Assembly: GCF_004799645.1 (NCBI RefSeq)
Contig: NZ_CP031309.1
Coordinates: 51,466-115,465, forward strand
Reading direction: 5' to 3'
DNA length: 64,000 nt
DNA from: Natronorubrum bangense
GTDB taxonomy: Archaea; Halobacteriota; Halobacteria; Halobacteriales; Natrialbaceae
Of this stretch, positions 28,246 through 37,414 are shown piece by piece. The position numbers and the translations under genes were made by a program. The notes below the pieces were generated by a model. That model had not been told where the DNA came from and did not search any database. It saw only the letters and a list, made by a program, of their open reading frames with translations. Positions within the stretch are counted from its first letter, which is position 1, and each line of letters starts with the position of its first letter.

Positions 28246-28812
28246 ATGACAACAGATGAACACACAGACGGAGAGAACCGCATCGTCGAGGGCTGGCACG
28301 GCCGCTACTACGAAGATTTCAGCGTCGGCGATATCTACAAACACCCGTTCGGACGCACCGTCACCGAGACGGACAACGTCTGGATGACGAACGTCACAAT
28401 GAACCTCAACCCGATGCATTTCAACGAGGCCTACGCAGCCGAGACGGAGTTCGGCGAACGGCTCGTCGACGGCACGTTCGTCATCGCGCTCGCAGTCGGC
28501 ATGAGCGTCATCGATATCTCGGTCAACGCAACGGCCAACCTCGGCTACGACGACATCAGACATCATGGCCCCGTCTATCACGGTGATACCATCTTCGCCG
28601 AAAGCGAGGTCCTGCACAAACGCGAACTCGAGTCCCGCGACCATGTCGGCATCGTCACGACCGAACTCCGGGCGTACAATCAGGACAACGACCTCGTGCT
28701 CTCGCTCGAGCGAACGCCGATGGTCCTCAAACGGAGTCACGCCGAGCCCTCGGCCGCACAGCCACCGGGCTGGCCCGAGGGGGTCGGCACGCAGCCGGAG
28801 CCCGATCAATGA
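28246..28812 (+). CDS. MaoC-family hydratase (mesaconyl-CoA hydratase-like)
   Basis: A protein of 188 residues with the hot-dog fold: YYEDFSVGDIYKHPFGRTVTETDN near residue 16, then NLNPMHFNEAYAAETEFGERLVDGTF near residue 53. In classical R-specific enoyl-CoA hydratases the motif is GDxNPxH with a catalytic Asp; here the Asp position is Asn (TMNLNP), as I recall for the mesaconyl-CoA hydratase branch of haloarchaea. It would hydrate an unsaturated acyl-CoA. Its stop overlaps the CoA-transferase start by four bases (ATGA), linking the two steps. The ATG at 28246 begins the conserved part. Confidence 0.82.
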   Translation: MTTDEHTDGENRIVEGWHGRYYEDFSVGDIYKHPFGRTVTETDNVWMTNVTMNLNPMHFNEAYAAETEFGERLVDGTFVIALAVGMSVIDISVNATANLGYDDIRHHGPVYHGDTIFAESEVLHKRELESRDHVGIVTTELRAYNQDNDLVLSLERTPMVLKRSHAEPSAAQPPGWPEGVGTQPEPDQ

Positions 28813-30251
28813 GCGACAGACTAGAGAGCGCGATCGAACCGGTCGACGCCGAGACGGCCGCCGCACACGTCGACAGCGATGCGGTCGTCGCCGTCAGCGG
28901 TTTCGGCGCGGTCGGCTATCCGAAGGCGCTCCCGCTGGCGCTTGCCGACGACGATCGAGCGCTCGAGCTGACGATCATCAGTGGGGGTAGCGTTGGCAAG
29001 GAGATCGACACGGCACTCGTCGAATCGGGGGCGGTCGCCCGCCGCTATCCGTATCAGTCGCGGCCCGCAGCTCGAGCAGCGGTCAACGACGGCACGATCG
29101 CGTACCAGGATCGGTTCATTTCGGCGGTCGGCGACGAGGTCGCGCTGGGCTCTCTTCCAGAACCCGATATCGCGATCGTCGAAGCGGTCGCCGTCGGCGA
29201 TGGCTGGTTCGTTCCCTCCCTGTCGATCGGCCACACTGCAGCGTACGTCAGGGCGGCATCGACGCTGATCATCGAAGTCAACAGCTCGATCCCCCGCGAG
29301 ATCGGCCAGTTTCACGACATCTACGAACGGGCCTTGCCACCGAACCGGAAGCCGATCCCGCTCGAGCACCCAGCGGACCGAATCGGTGAGACGCGAATCC
29401 AGTTCGATCCTGACGAGCTCCTCGCCGTCGTCGAGACCGAGACGGCCGACGACCCCTACAGCTTCCGCGAGCCGTCCGCGACCGACCGGGAGATCGCAGC
29501 CAATCTGGCGACGTTCCTCGAGGCCGAACTCGAGCGTTGTTCGATCTTCGACGACCGGATCGCGCTGCAGTTCGGCGTTGGCAGCCTTGGCAACGCGCTC
29601 ATGGGCGCACTGTCGGCGATCGACTTCGGTGAGCGCGACGTCTACTACTACGGCGAGGTGTTCCAGGATGGCTTGCTCGAGATGATCGAAAACGGGACGC
29701 TCGAGGGGGCCAGCGCGACGTCGTTTGCGCTCTCTGCTGCAGGCCAGCAGCGACTGTTCGACGACATCGACCAGTACAGCGACTCGGTCGTCCTTCGGAC
29801 GGCAGCACTCTCCAATAGCCCGGCGCTGATCGATCGCTTCGGCGTCGTTGGGATCAACAGCGCCGTCGAAGTCGACCTCTACGGCCACGCCAACTCGACG
29901 CACGTCAGCGGCTCACGCGTCCTGAACGGAGTCGGTGGCAGCGGCGATTTCAACCGCAATTCCCCGCTCACGATTACGACATTGCCCTCGAGACACGGGA
30001 CAGAGACGTCGTGTCTCGTTCCGATGTGTCCCCACGTCGACCACACGGAACACGACATCTCGGTCGTGATCACCGAACAGGGCGTTGCTGACCTGCGAGG
30101 CAGTTCCCCACGCGAGCGCAGCCGGCTGCTCATCGAGCAGTGTGCCCATCCGCAGTTCGTCGACGACCTCGAGACATACCTCGAGCGGAGCGAGGTGAGT
30201 GGCGGCCATATCCCGCATCATCTCGAGTCTGCGTTTTCCTGGCAATCCTGA
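28809..30251 (+). CDS. Acetyl-CoA hydrolase/CoA-transferase family (Cat1/AarC-like)
   Basis: A protein of 480 residues. The family marks are GVGSLGNALMGAL near residue 256, the glutamate that takes the acyl group (probably E283 in YYYGEVFQDGLLEMI) and INSAVEVDLYGHANSTHVSG near residue 346. The N-terminal GFGAVGYPKALP loop binds CoA. These enzymes move CoA between carboxylates such as succinate, acetate, propionate or 4-hydroxybutyrate. Coupled by ATGA to the MaoC hydratase, it probably activates or releases the acid that enters that step; the exact acid is unknown. Confidence 0.88.
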   Translation: MSDRLESAIEPVDAETAAAHVDSDAVVAVSGFGAVGYPKALPLALADDDRALELTIISGGSVGKEIDTALVESGAVARRYPYQSRPAARAAVNDGTIAYQDRFISAVGDEVALGSLPEPDIAIVEAVAVGDGWFVPSLSIGHTAAYVRAASTLIIEVNSSIPREIGQFHDIYERALPPNRKPIPLEHPADRIGETRIQFDPDELLAVVETETADDPYSFREPSATDREIAANLATFLEAELERCSIFDDRIALQFGVGSLGNALMGALSAIDFGERDVYYYGEVFQDGLLEMIENGTLEGASATSFALSAAGQQRLFDDIDQYSDSVVLRTAALSNSPALIDRFGVVGINSAVEVDLYGHANSTHVSGSRVLNGVGGSGDFNRNSPLTITTLPSRHGTETSCLVPMCPHVDHTEHDISVVITEQGVADLRGSSPRERSRLLIEQCAHPQFVDDLETYLERSEVSGGHIPHHLESAFSWQS

Positions 30252-30331
30252 CTGCTCGCTGTCATCAGCCTCGAGCCGACCGGAGAAACAGCTTTGCTCG
30301 CTCCCGTGAACTTCTCGTCGTGGCGCGAGCT

Positions 30332-31069
30332 ATGAAGATCAAAGCTATCAATCCGAATACGACACTCGAGATGACCGAGAACATCGGTACTGTCGCGAAC
30401 AAGTACACGAGCGACGAGACTGAGGTCGTCGCCGTCTCGCCCGAGCGTGGCCCGATCAGTATCGAATCGTACTACGACGACTACCTCGCTGTGCCGGGCA
30501 TTCTCGACGAAATCCTCAAAGCCGAAGACGGCGACGAGGAGTACGACGCGTTCGTCAACTCCTGCTGGGGTGACCCGGGACTCGACGCCTGCCGAGAAGT
30601 CACCGAGAAACCGGTCGTCGGCATCGCCGAGGGCTCGATGTACGTCGCGAACATGCTGGGGGCAAGCTTCTCTGTCGTCACGATTCTCCCCCGAGCGCGT
30701 GATTTCATCGAGGAAGCCGTCCGAAAGACGGGACTCGAGGGCCACTGCGCGTCGGTCCGCTGTACCGAGCTGACCGTCGTCGAGACTGAAGATACCCGTG
30801 ACGCAGCAGCAGAGGCGCTCCTCGAAGCAAGCTGGCAGGCGATCGAGGAAGACGATGCCGAAGTGATCTGTCTTGGCTGTGCCGGCATGGGTGGCCTCGA
30901 CGAACCGCTCGAGGCGGAACTCCCAGTCCCCGTTATCGACAGCGTCGGGGCCGGTGCGGTCCTCGCAGAAGCGCTCGTCAAACTGGGCAAGCAGACGAGT
31001 ACGATCCGGACGTACAAGCCGCCAGAATCGAAGGAGATCATCGGCTACCCCGACCGCTATCAGCGGTAA
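30332..31069 (+). CDS. Asp/Glu (hydantoin) racemase-family protein
   Basis: A protein of 245 residues starting MKIKAINPNTTLEMT, the classical N-terminus of hydantoin racemases. The two catalytic Cys are in NSCWGDPGLDACRE (C at about residue 74) and LGCAGMGG (about residue 186). The family interconverts D/L forms of 5-substituted hydantoins, aspartate or glutamate, or isomerises maleate. The ATG at 30332 is picked on this likeness; the open frame starts at 30140. It follows the CoA-transferase by 80 bases and precedes the HyuAB genes, supporting a hydantoin-type role. Confidence 0.87.
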   Translation: MKIKAINPNTTLEMTENIGTVANKYTSDETEVVAVSPERGPISIESYYDDYLAVPGILDEILKAEDGDEEYDAFVNSCWGDPGLDACREVTEKPVVGIAEGSMYVANMLGASFSVVTILPRARDFIEEAVRKTGLEGHCASVRCTELTVVETEDTRDAAAEALLEASWQAIEEDDAEVICLGCAGMGGLDEPLEAELPVPVIDSVGAGAVLAEALVKLGKQTSTIRTYKPPESKEIIGYPDRYQR

Positions 31070-31802
31070 ACACGGCCTCGAGCGGCGCTGTTCTCAGTAA
31101 TACTGTGCGACTGTGAGCGACTGCCTTTGAGACGACCTGTCGGGACAGAATTCAGTCGGAGACAGCTGCTGTGTGTCCGCTACTGCCGAATTATATATAT
31201 GGGACGAGCCAGACAGATATTTTCAGTTGAGTGATGCAAGAATAGACCGTTCACACGGTGAAAGGATTACACCCGTATGGTTGTAATAGTGTAGCAATTA
31301 TCGTAGATGGCCGACCGAACAAGAGTATGGCAATCGTGACCAACACACATTATTTACAATAATACGGATGTAATCGTATCTGTGGAGCGCGTCTCGGCGA
31401 GGAGTTGGTGCTACCACCATAGCTGCCGATCGACGGAGAAGAGGCCACAGTCGTGCGGCTTTGAGAGAGCCGCAGCAAATCAGATGCGTTCAGCGATACC
31501 GAACGTTATATAAAGAGAGTCTACACACATAGTTACGTTTTCCAGACCGTCCGGATTTCAGTACAAATGTGACGATATCCCACTAATTCGCCAACAGTCA
31601 GATTTTTATCGAGCTCATGCACCCGTAACAACACAAATTAGTATATATCTCGCCGATCCCAATACAAGTGTGCATTCTTCACTTGAGTTTGTAATCACAT
31701 ACTACGGATAGGTGACAGAAATAGCACAACTCCAACTCGAACACGCGCTTTTGTTGATAGTATATCTATCACTGAAAAATGTATTAGTCCGGCGATAGCG
31801 GT

Positions 31803-31909
31803 CTTTATATACGGATTCAGAACGAATCAGCGGCAAACGAGATGGTCGAATACAGTAGCCACTGCAAGTCAATGCACACCTGATCGCACGACGGCTATGC
31901 GATCGGTGT
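31803..31909 (+). ncRNA. Candidate small RNA (TATA box plus stable hairpin)
   Basis: A CTTTATATACGG element at 31803 predicts initiation near 31835. Downstream, ACACCTGATCGCA and TGCGATCGGTGT (31876-31909) pair with one mismatch around a 9-base loop. No reading frame fits. This is weak evidence; expression data are needed. Confidence 0.2.
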
Positions 31910-31994
31910 GTGAATAGTTGCAGTTGTTACGATAGCAGTGAACACGACAACAGTGGCGGGTACATCCAATCGGGTAGTTGAACCCCCGGCGCTA

Positions 31995-32076
31995 ATACGG
32001 TCTGTTGTAACGATGTACCGCCGATCACCGATCCCGTCTCTGGTGATCGGCGGCAATTGACTACAACAGTCCGTAT
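31995..32076. repeat. Two-tier inverted repeat, MITE-like or bidirectional terminator
   Basis: The outer arms ATACGGTCTGTTGTA (31995-32009) and TACAACAGTCCGTAT (32062-32076) are inverted copies with only the central base differing. Inside them CCGCCGATCACC (32018-32029) and GGTGATCGGCGG (32042-32053) are perfect inverted copies. The two tiers are separated by 8 unpaired bases on each side. It begins 16 bases after the acyl-CoA dehydrogenase stop. The precise termini suggest a small mobile element, but a hairpin terminator is also possible. Confidence 0.6.
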
Positions 32077-32092
32077 GAAAGAGAGGACAGTA

Positions 32093-33298
32093 TCAGTACG
32101 AGCGCGGCAGTCCCAACACGTTCTCTCCGATATAGTTGAGCACGAGTTCCTGTGTGATCGGAACGAGTCGGGTGAGCCGTGCCTCCCTGAAGTACCGTTC
32201 GACGTCGTACTCTCGAGCGACACCAAAGCCGCCGTGGGCCTGAACAGCAGCATCGGCGGCCGTGAAGGCGGCCTCGGCAGCGAGATACTTCGCCATGTTC
32301 GCCTGTGACCCAACTGCTGCCCCCGACTCACCCTCGACGGCGGTCGCAGCGTTGTACGTCAGTTGCTTTGCAGCCTGAATCTCTGCATAGGCCTTCGCTA
32401 GCGGATGTTGTATCGCCTGATTCTGGCCGATCGGCCGGTCGAACACCACGCGCTCGTTTGCGTAATCAACTCCTTTCTGAATCGCCAGTTCGCCGAGGCC
32501 GAGACACTCTGCGGCGATCACCAGCCGCTCTTCGTTGAGCCCATCTAGCAGATGATAGAAGCCGTTCCCACGCTCGCCGATGAGATTGTCGACGGGGACA
32601 TGTAGTTCGTCGAACCAGAGCTCGTAGGCGTGGACGGCATTGCTCGCCGTCTTTGGGATCGATTTCATCTCGAGCGTTGCAGCCTCGAGTGCGTCTTGCA
32701 CGTCGACGAGGAACATCGAGATCCCTCGTGTTCGTTTCTCGACCTCGGATTTCGGCGTCGTTCGAGCGACGACGAGCAGGTAGTCGCTCGCATCGACGCG
32801 TGACGTCCAGATTTTCTGCCCGTTGATGACGTACTCGTCGTCGTGTTTTTCAGCGACCGTTTCGATCGACGTCGAGTCCGAACCAGCGTTCGGTTCGGTG
32901 AGACCGAGCGACTGAATCGCGACGTCGCCAGCGGCGACGTCCGGCAGCAGCTGTTCTTTCAGTTCGTCGCTGCCGTGGCGAACGATCGGCACGGAGTTGT
33001 AGATACCGCCGTGGATCGCCTGTGCCGCCGCAAAGCCGCCGCCGCTTGCTGCAATCTCTTCCATCATGACGACGACTTCGGCGGTCCCCATGCCCGCTCC
33101 ACCGTACTCCTCGGGAATGAGCACACCGAGCCAGCCGTGTTCGCCAAGCGTTGTGACGAACTCGTCAGGGTAGTCGCCAGCGCGGTCTTTCTCCCGCCAG
33201 TACTCGTCGTCGAACTCGCTACAGATGTCACGGATGCTCTCTCTGACGAGCTGTTGCTGTGCTGATAGCTCTACGGTATCCGTCGCTACTGTGACCAT
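32093..33298 (-). CDS. Acyl-CoA dehydrogenase-family flavoprotein with altered catalytic position
   Basis: A protein of 401 residues, the normal length. FAD-binding motifs are present: QSLGLTEPNAGSDSTSIET near residue 124 and VQAHGGFGVAREYDVERYFRE near residue 350. The usual end with the catalytic Glu (YEGT) is replaced by RLVPITQELVLNYIGENVLG, so the base must lie elsewhere, as it does in isovaleryl- and long-chain-type enzymes. The family makes enoyl-CoA, passing electrons to ETF. The start at 33298 follows a minus-strand TATA-like GCTTTATC near 33322. It may feed the MaoC hydratase. Substrate unknown. Confidence 0.87.
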   Translation of the reverse strand: MVTVATDTVELSAQQQLVRESIRDICSEFDDEYWREKDRAGDYPDEFVTTLGEHGWLGVLIPEEYGGAGMGTAEVVVMMEEIAASGGGFAAAQAIHGGIYNSVPIVRHGSDELKEQLLPDVAAGDVAIQSLGLTEPNAGSDSTSIETVAEKHDDEYVINGQKIWTSRVDASDYLLVVARTTPKSEVEKRTRGISMFLVDVQDALEAATLEMKSIPKTASNAVHAYELWFDELHVPVDNLIGERGNGFYHLLDGLNEERLVIAAECLGLGELAIQKGVDYANERVVFDRPIGQNQAIQHPLAKAYAEIQAAKQLTYNAATAVEGESGAAVGSQANMAKYLAAEAAFTAADAAVQAHGGFGVAREYDVERYFREARLTRLVPITQELVLNYIGENVLGLPRSY

Positions 33299-33426
33299 CA
33301 CTGTCTCTTCTGAGTTTGGCCAGATAAAGCTACGCCCTCTCAACAATCTTGCAGTTACCTGCCGACGGACCAGTCACAAACCGAGGGAAACGGTTAACTC
33401 CTCCAGCAGAGAGAAACTGTTTGTGT

Positions 33427-35526
33427 ATGGTTAGCAAGAGCACAGGCAGCAGTAGTGAGACCCGTGTCGGCGTCGACGTCGGTGGCACGAACACCGACGT
33501 TATTCTCGTCACCGAGGACGACGAGTTTACGTTCAAAACACCTTCAACGACGGATCCATCGCAGTCGACGCTCACGGGGATCGTCGAAGTCTGTCAACTC
33601 GCCGGAATCGAGCCGGCCGACGTTGATCAGATCCTTCATGGCACGACCGTAGCGACGAACGCCCTTATCGAGCACGAAGGGGCAAAAACAGGCCTACTCA
33701 CGACTGACGGGTTTCGAGACGTGTTACATATCGGCCGGCATCGGAAACCCCACAGTTTCTCTCTCCAGCAGACGATCTCCTGGCAGGAACAGCCAATCGT
33801 CAAACGACGACACCGCAAAGAGATCACCGAGCGGGTCTACCCACCTGGGGACGTTGTCATCCCGTTGGATGAAGACGCCGTACTGAAAGAAACCGGCGAC
33901 CTCGTCGCTGATGGCGTCGAATCGATCGCCGTCTGTTATCTCCACTCCTATCTCAATCGTGAGCACGAAGACCGAACGAAAGAACTCATTCACGAGCAGT
34001 TCCCCGACGTTAGCGTCTCGACCTCGAGCGAGGTCGTCGCCCAGTTTCGGGAGTTCGAGCGGTTCACGACGACAGCGATCAACGCCCGCCTCGAGCCCGT
34101 GATGTCGACGTATCTGACGCGGCTCAGCGATGGTCTCGCCGACGAGGGCTTCGACGCCGAAGTGCTCATCATGCAGTCCAACGGCGGAATGGCGAGCGTG
34201 CAAAACGTCGCCGAACGGCCGGTCACGACGCTCGTTTCCGGGCCAGCCGCGGGCGTGCTTTCGGCGGCGTTCGAGGGCGAACACGTCGACGAGCCGAACC
34301 TCGTCATGCTGGACATGGGTGGCACCAGTGCGGATATCTCTGTCGTCCCCGGGCGCGTCCTCGAGCGCGATCCTCGAGACAGCACTGTCGGCGGCTACCC
34401 AACGATCACGCCCATGCTCGACATCGAAACCATCGGCGCGGGCGGCGGCTCGATCGCCTGGTTCGACGACGCGATGGGCTTTAACGTCGGCCCGAAAAGC
34501 GCCGGGGCGAACCCGGGCCCGGCCTGTTACGCCCGTGGCAACGACCAGCCGACGACGACCGACGCACAGGTCGTCCTCGGCCGGATCGATCCCGACAGCT
34601 TCCTCGGCGGCAACCTCGACCTCGAGCCCGAGCGCTCTCGGGACGCCCTGCAGACACAGCTGTGTGATCGAACCGACCAGGCCCAGTTCGAGACGCCCGA
34701 ACAGGCCGCACTCGCCACGCTCGAGGTCGCAAACACGAACATGTACCGGGCGATTCGCGAACAGACCGTCCAACGGGGCTACGACCCACGCGAGTACACG
34801 ATGGTCGCCTTCGGCGGTGCCGGGCCGATGCACGGCGCGAGCATCGCCGAGAAACTCGAGGTCTCGACGGTGCTGGTGCCACCGTCACCGGGAATCGCCT
34901 CCGCTCGCGGACTCCTGACGGGGAACGTGAAATACGACTACCAGCAGACGGTCAGCAGCCCACTCGAGGAGGTCGATGGCGAGTTTATCGAGGCGGCGTT
35001 CGAGCGCCTCGAAGCCCGTGGACGCGAGCAACTCGAGCGCGACGAGATCGATTCCGCACGATGGGAGTTCAGATCGTCGGTCGACTGTCTGTACGACGGG
35101 CAGGGCTACGAACTGAACATCGATTTCGACGGAACTGACGGCGACTGGCACGCCAGACTCCGCGAGCGCTTCGAGAAGCGACACGAAGCCGAGTACGGCC
35201 ACTACTTCGAGGCGGACCCGGTCGAACTGCTCAACGTCCGTGTGACCGCGATCGGCAACGTTGAGTCGTACACCCCACCCGAGATCGCAGCCGATGGCGC
35301 GCTCGAGGCAGCCAAAACGACGGAGTCGACGATCGTCTTCGGCACCCCGGACACCCCCAAGGAGCTGACCGTCCCACGATACGAGCGCGAGAAACTGGCA
35401 GCCGGCACCGAGATCGACGGGCCAGCGATCGTCGACGAGTTCGACAGCACGGTCGTCGTCAACCCCGACTGGACGGCGACGGTCGAAGCGAACGGCTCGA
35501 TCATACTGACAACGGAGAAACGATGA
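33427..35526 (+). CDS. hyuA: Hydantoinase/oxoprolinase subunit A (HyuA), copy 1
   Basis: A protein of 699 residues. The N-terminal phosphate-binding loop GVDVGGTNTDVILV (about residue 13), HGTTVATNALIEHEGAKTG (about residue 69), LDMGGTSADIS (about residue 297) and IETIGAGGGSIAWFD (about residue 335) define the HyuA actin-like ATPase fold. HyuA with HyuB forms ATP-dependent ring-opening enzymes for 5-oxoproline, hydantoins, N-methylhydantoin or caprolactam, and the related acetone carboxylases. The ATG at 33427 is used; the open frame reaches back to 33349. Its stop overlaps hyuB by four bases. Confidence 0.92.
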   Translation: MVSKSTGSSSETRVGVDVGGTNTDVILVTEDDEFTFKTPSTTDPSQSTLTGIVEVCQLAGIEPADVDQILHGTTVATNALIEHEGAKTGLLTTDGFRDVLHIGRHRKPHSFSLQQTISWQEQPIVKRRHRKEITERVYPPGDVVIPLDEDAVLKETGDLVADGVESIAVCYLHSYLNREHEDRTKELIHEQFPDVSVSTSSEVVAQFREFERFTTTAINARLEPVMSTYLTRLSDGLADEGFDAEVLIMQSNGGMASVQNVAERPVTTLVSGPAAGVLSAAFEGEHVDEPNLVMLDMGGTSADISVVPGRVLERDPRDSTVGGYPTITPMLDIETIGAGGGSIAWFDDAMGFNVGPKSAGANPGPACYARGNDQPTTTDAQVVLGRIDPDSFLGGNLDLEPERSRDALQTQLCDRTDQAQFETPEQAALATLEVANTNMYRAIREQTVQRGYDPREYTMVAFGGAGPMHGASIAEKLEVSTVLVPPSPGIASARGLLTGNVKYDYQQTVSSPLEEVDGEFIEAAFERLEARGREQLERDEIDSARWEFRSSVDCLYDGQGYELNIDFDGTDGDWHARLRERFEKRHEAEYGHYFEADPVELLNVRVTAIGNVESYTPPEIAADGALEAAKTTESTIVFGTPDTPKELTVPRYEREKLAAGTEIDGPAIVDEFDSTVVVNPDWTATVEANGSIILTTEKR

Positions 35527-37355
35527 CCACACATCCAGACCACACGGACCAGACGGCACCGGACGACGAACACGACGACACGACGGCGGCGGACGTTCTC
35601 CGCGAACGTGATATCGATCCGGTGACGATGCAGGTCATCGGTGGCGAACTCGATACGATCGCCCAAGAGATGGGGTACAAACTCATCCGCTCGTCGTACT
35701 CCTCGATTATTCGCGAAAGCGAGGATATGGGGGCAGGGATCTTCACGACCGACTGTCGCGAACTCTGTGAGAGCGACTCGACGCCGATGCACGTCGGCTC
35801 GCTGATCGGCTACCTCGACGGCATGTACAAGACGTTCGAGGAACGCGGCGTCGACCGCGAGGAGATCATCAACGAGGGCGACGTCTTCATCCACAACCAC
35901 CCCCACTACGGTGCGAGCCACTCGCCGGACATCGCCGTCGCCGTCCCCATCTTCTACGAGGGCGAGCACATCGCCTGGGCGGCGAACACAGCCCACCACC
36001 TCGACATCGGCTCGGCAACGCCCGGCCTCGCCATCGACCTCGAGGACATGTACGCGGAAGGAAGCCTGTTCCGGGCGACGAAAGTATACGATCAGGGCGA
36101 GCGAGTCGACGGCATCTGGGACTTCATCGAGGACAACGTCCGGACGCCGCGGGAGGTCATCGGCGACCTGCAGGCGCAAATTTCCTCGTGTCACGTCGGT
36201 GAGAACCGGTATCTCGACCTCGTCGAAAAGTACGGCTTAGAGGAGATCCAGCAGACCGGCGAGGCGTTGATGGAGTACGCCGAAGCGCTCCTGCGAAACG
36301 AGATCCGGACGATTCCCGACGGCACGTACTACGCCGAGGATTATCTCGACGACGACGGGCGAAACCGGGGGCAGCGACTGAAGATCGCCGCGGAGGTGAC
36401 CGTCGACGGCAGCGACATTACCGTCGACATGAGCGAGTCCGCCGACCAGACGCCGACGGGGTACAACATTCCGTTCCACGGCTCGACCGACGTCTGTATC
36501 TACTTCACAATCCGGTCGCTGCTGATGGACACTTTCGTTCGCGATGAGTATCTGCCACAGAACTCGGGAACGTTCGCACCCGTCCATCCGAAGGCCCGAC
36601 CGGGCTGTATGTTCAACCCGACGCCGCCGACGTCGGCGTTCGCCCGTATCAATCAGGTCGACAAAATGAGCGACCTCATCATCAAAGCGCTTGCCGAAGC
36701 GATCCCCGAGAAGGTCTGTGCGGGCACCTGCGGACAGGTGTACTTCGTGAGCTACGGCGGGACGAACGACGACGGCGAGTACTGGGTCTACCTCGAGGTC
36801 AACGAAGGCTCCTACGGTGGTCGGCCCGAAGCCGACGGCCTCGACGCGGTCGACGCGCTCGTCCACAACACGAAGAATCGGCCCGTCGAGGACATCGAAC
36901 TCTCCCATCCGATGCGGGTCGAACGCTACGGGCTCCGCGAGGACGGCCACGGTGCCGGGCGGACTCGAGGCGGCCACGGGATCGTCCGCGAGTCGCAGTT
37001 CCTCACGGACGCCGTAATGACGATGGAAGGCGACGGCAACACGTACCGCCCACACGGTCTCTTCGGCGGCGGAGAGGGGACTCACGGCGACCTGAAACAT
37101 ATCAAAGCCGACGGCGAGGTGCTGGATCTCCATTCGAAAGAGTCCGGCTACAAGTTCGAGGCCAACGACCGCGTGCTCATCAAGACAGCGAGCGGCGGCG
37201 GCTACGGCGATCCGTACGAGCGGCCGGCCGACACGGTCTACGAGGATTACCTCGATGGACTGGTTTCGGAGACCGACGCTCGCGAGGAGTACGGCGTCGT
37301 CATCGAAGACGGCACGCTCGATACAGCAGCGACGGACGAACTGCGGAACGAGTAG
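35523..37355 (+). CDS. hyuB: Hydantoinase/oxoprolinase subunit B (HyuB), copy 1
   Basis: A protein of 610 residues, the partner of the HyuA before it (ATGA overlap). After an acidic tail it has DPVTMQVIGGELDTIAQEMG (about residue 33), GDVFIHNHPHYGASHSPDIAV (about residue 119) and the late GGGYGDPYERP motif (about residue 560), all family marks. HyuB carries the metal-bound hydrolase site that attacks the ring activated by HyuA. It has a GARTRGGHG-like element near residue 478. Confidence 0.92.
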   Translation: MTTHPDHTDQTAPDDEHDDTTAADVLRERDIDPVTMQVIGGELDTIAQEMGYKLIRSSYSSIIRESEDMGAGIFTTDCRELCESDSTPMHVGSLIGYLDGMYKTFEERGVDREEIINEGDVFIHNHPHYGASHSPDIAVAVPIFYEGEHIAWAANTAHHLDIGSATPGLAIDLEDMYAEGSLFRATKVYDQGERVDGIWDFIEDNVRTPREVIGDLQAQISSCHVGENRYLDLVEKYGLEEIQQTGEALMEYAEALLRNEIRTIPDGTYYAEDYLDDDGRNRGQRLKIAAEVTVDGSDITVDMSESADQTPTGYNIPFHGSTDVCIYFTIRSLLMDTFVRDEYLPQNSGTFAPVHPKARPGCMFNPTPPTSAFARINQVDKMSDLIIKALAEAIPEKVCAGTCGQVYFVSYGGTNDDGEYWVYLEVNEGSYGGRPEADGLDAVDALVHNTKNRPVEDIELSHPMRVERYGLREDGHGAGRTRGGHGIVRESQFLTDAVMTMEGDGNTYRPHGLFGGGEGTHGDLKHIKADGEVLDLHSKESGYKFEANDRVLIKTASGGGYGDPYERPADTVYEDYLDGLVSETDAREEYGVVIEDGTLDTAATDELRNE

Positions 37356-37414
37356 TCGGCAACTGTTTTTTGTGGTCGGAGTGGAGCGCTCGAGCGACGG
37401 AGCGACGAACCACC

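Larger units (their letters stand above)
31070..32092. other. One-kilobase AT-rich convergent intergenic region
   Basis: No protein gene is supported in these 1,023 bases. They hold several TATA-like stretches (31190-31201, 31506-31515 and 31803-31812) and a GCGGCT-TTGAGAG-AGCCGC hairpin near 31456. A near-perfect inverted repeat lies at 31876-31909 and a two-tier 82-base inverted repeat at 31995-32076. A promoter at 31803 followed by the 31876 hairpin could mark a small RNA. The rest looks like decayed mobile DNA. Confidence 0.5.

Noticed and set aside
28821..29903. 360-residue open frame opposite the CoA-transferase
   Set aside because: Antisense shadow, no recognisable domain.
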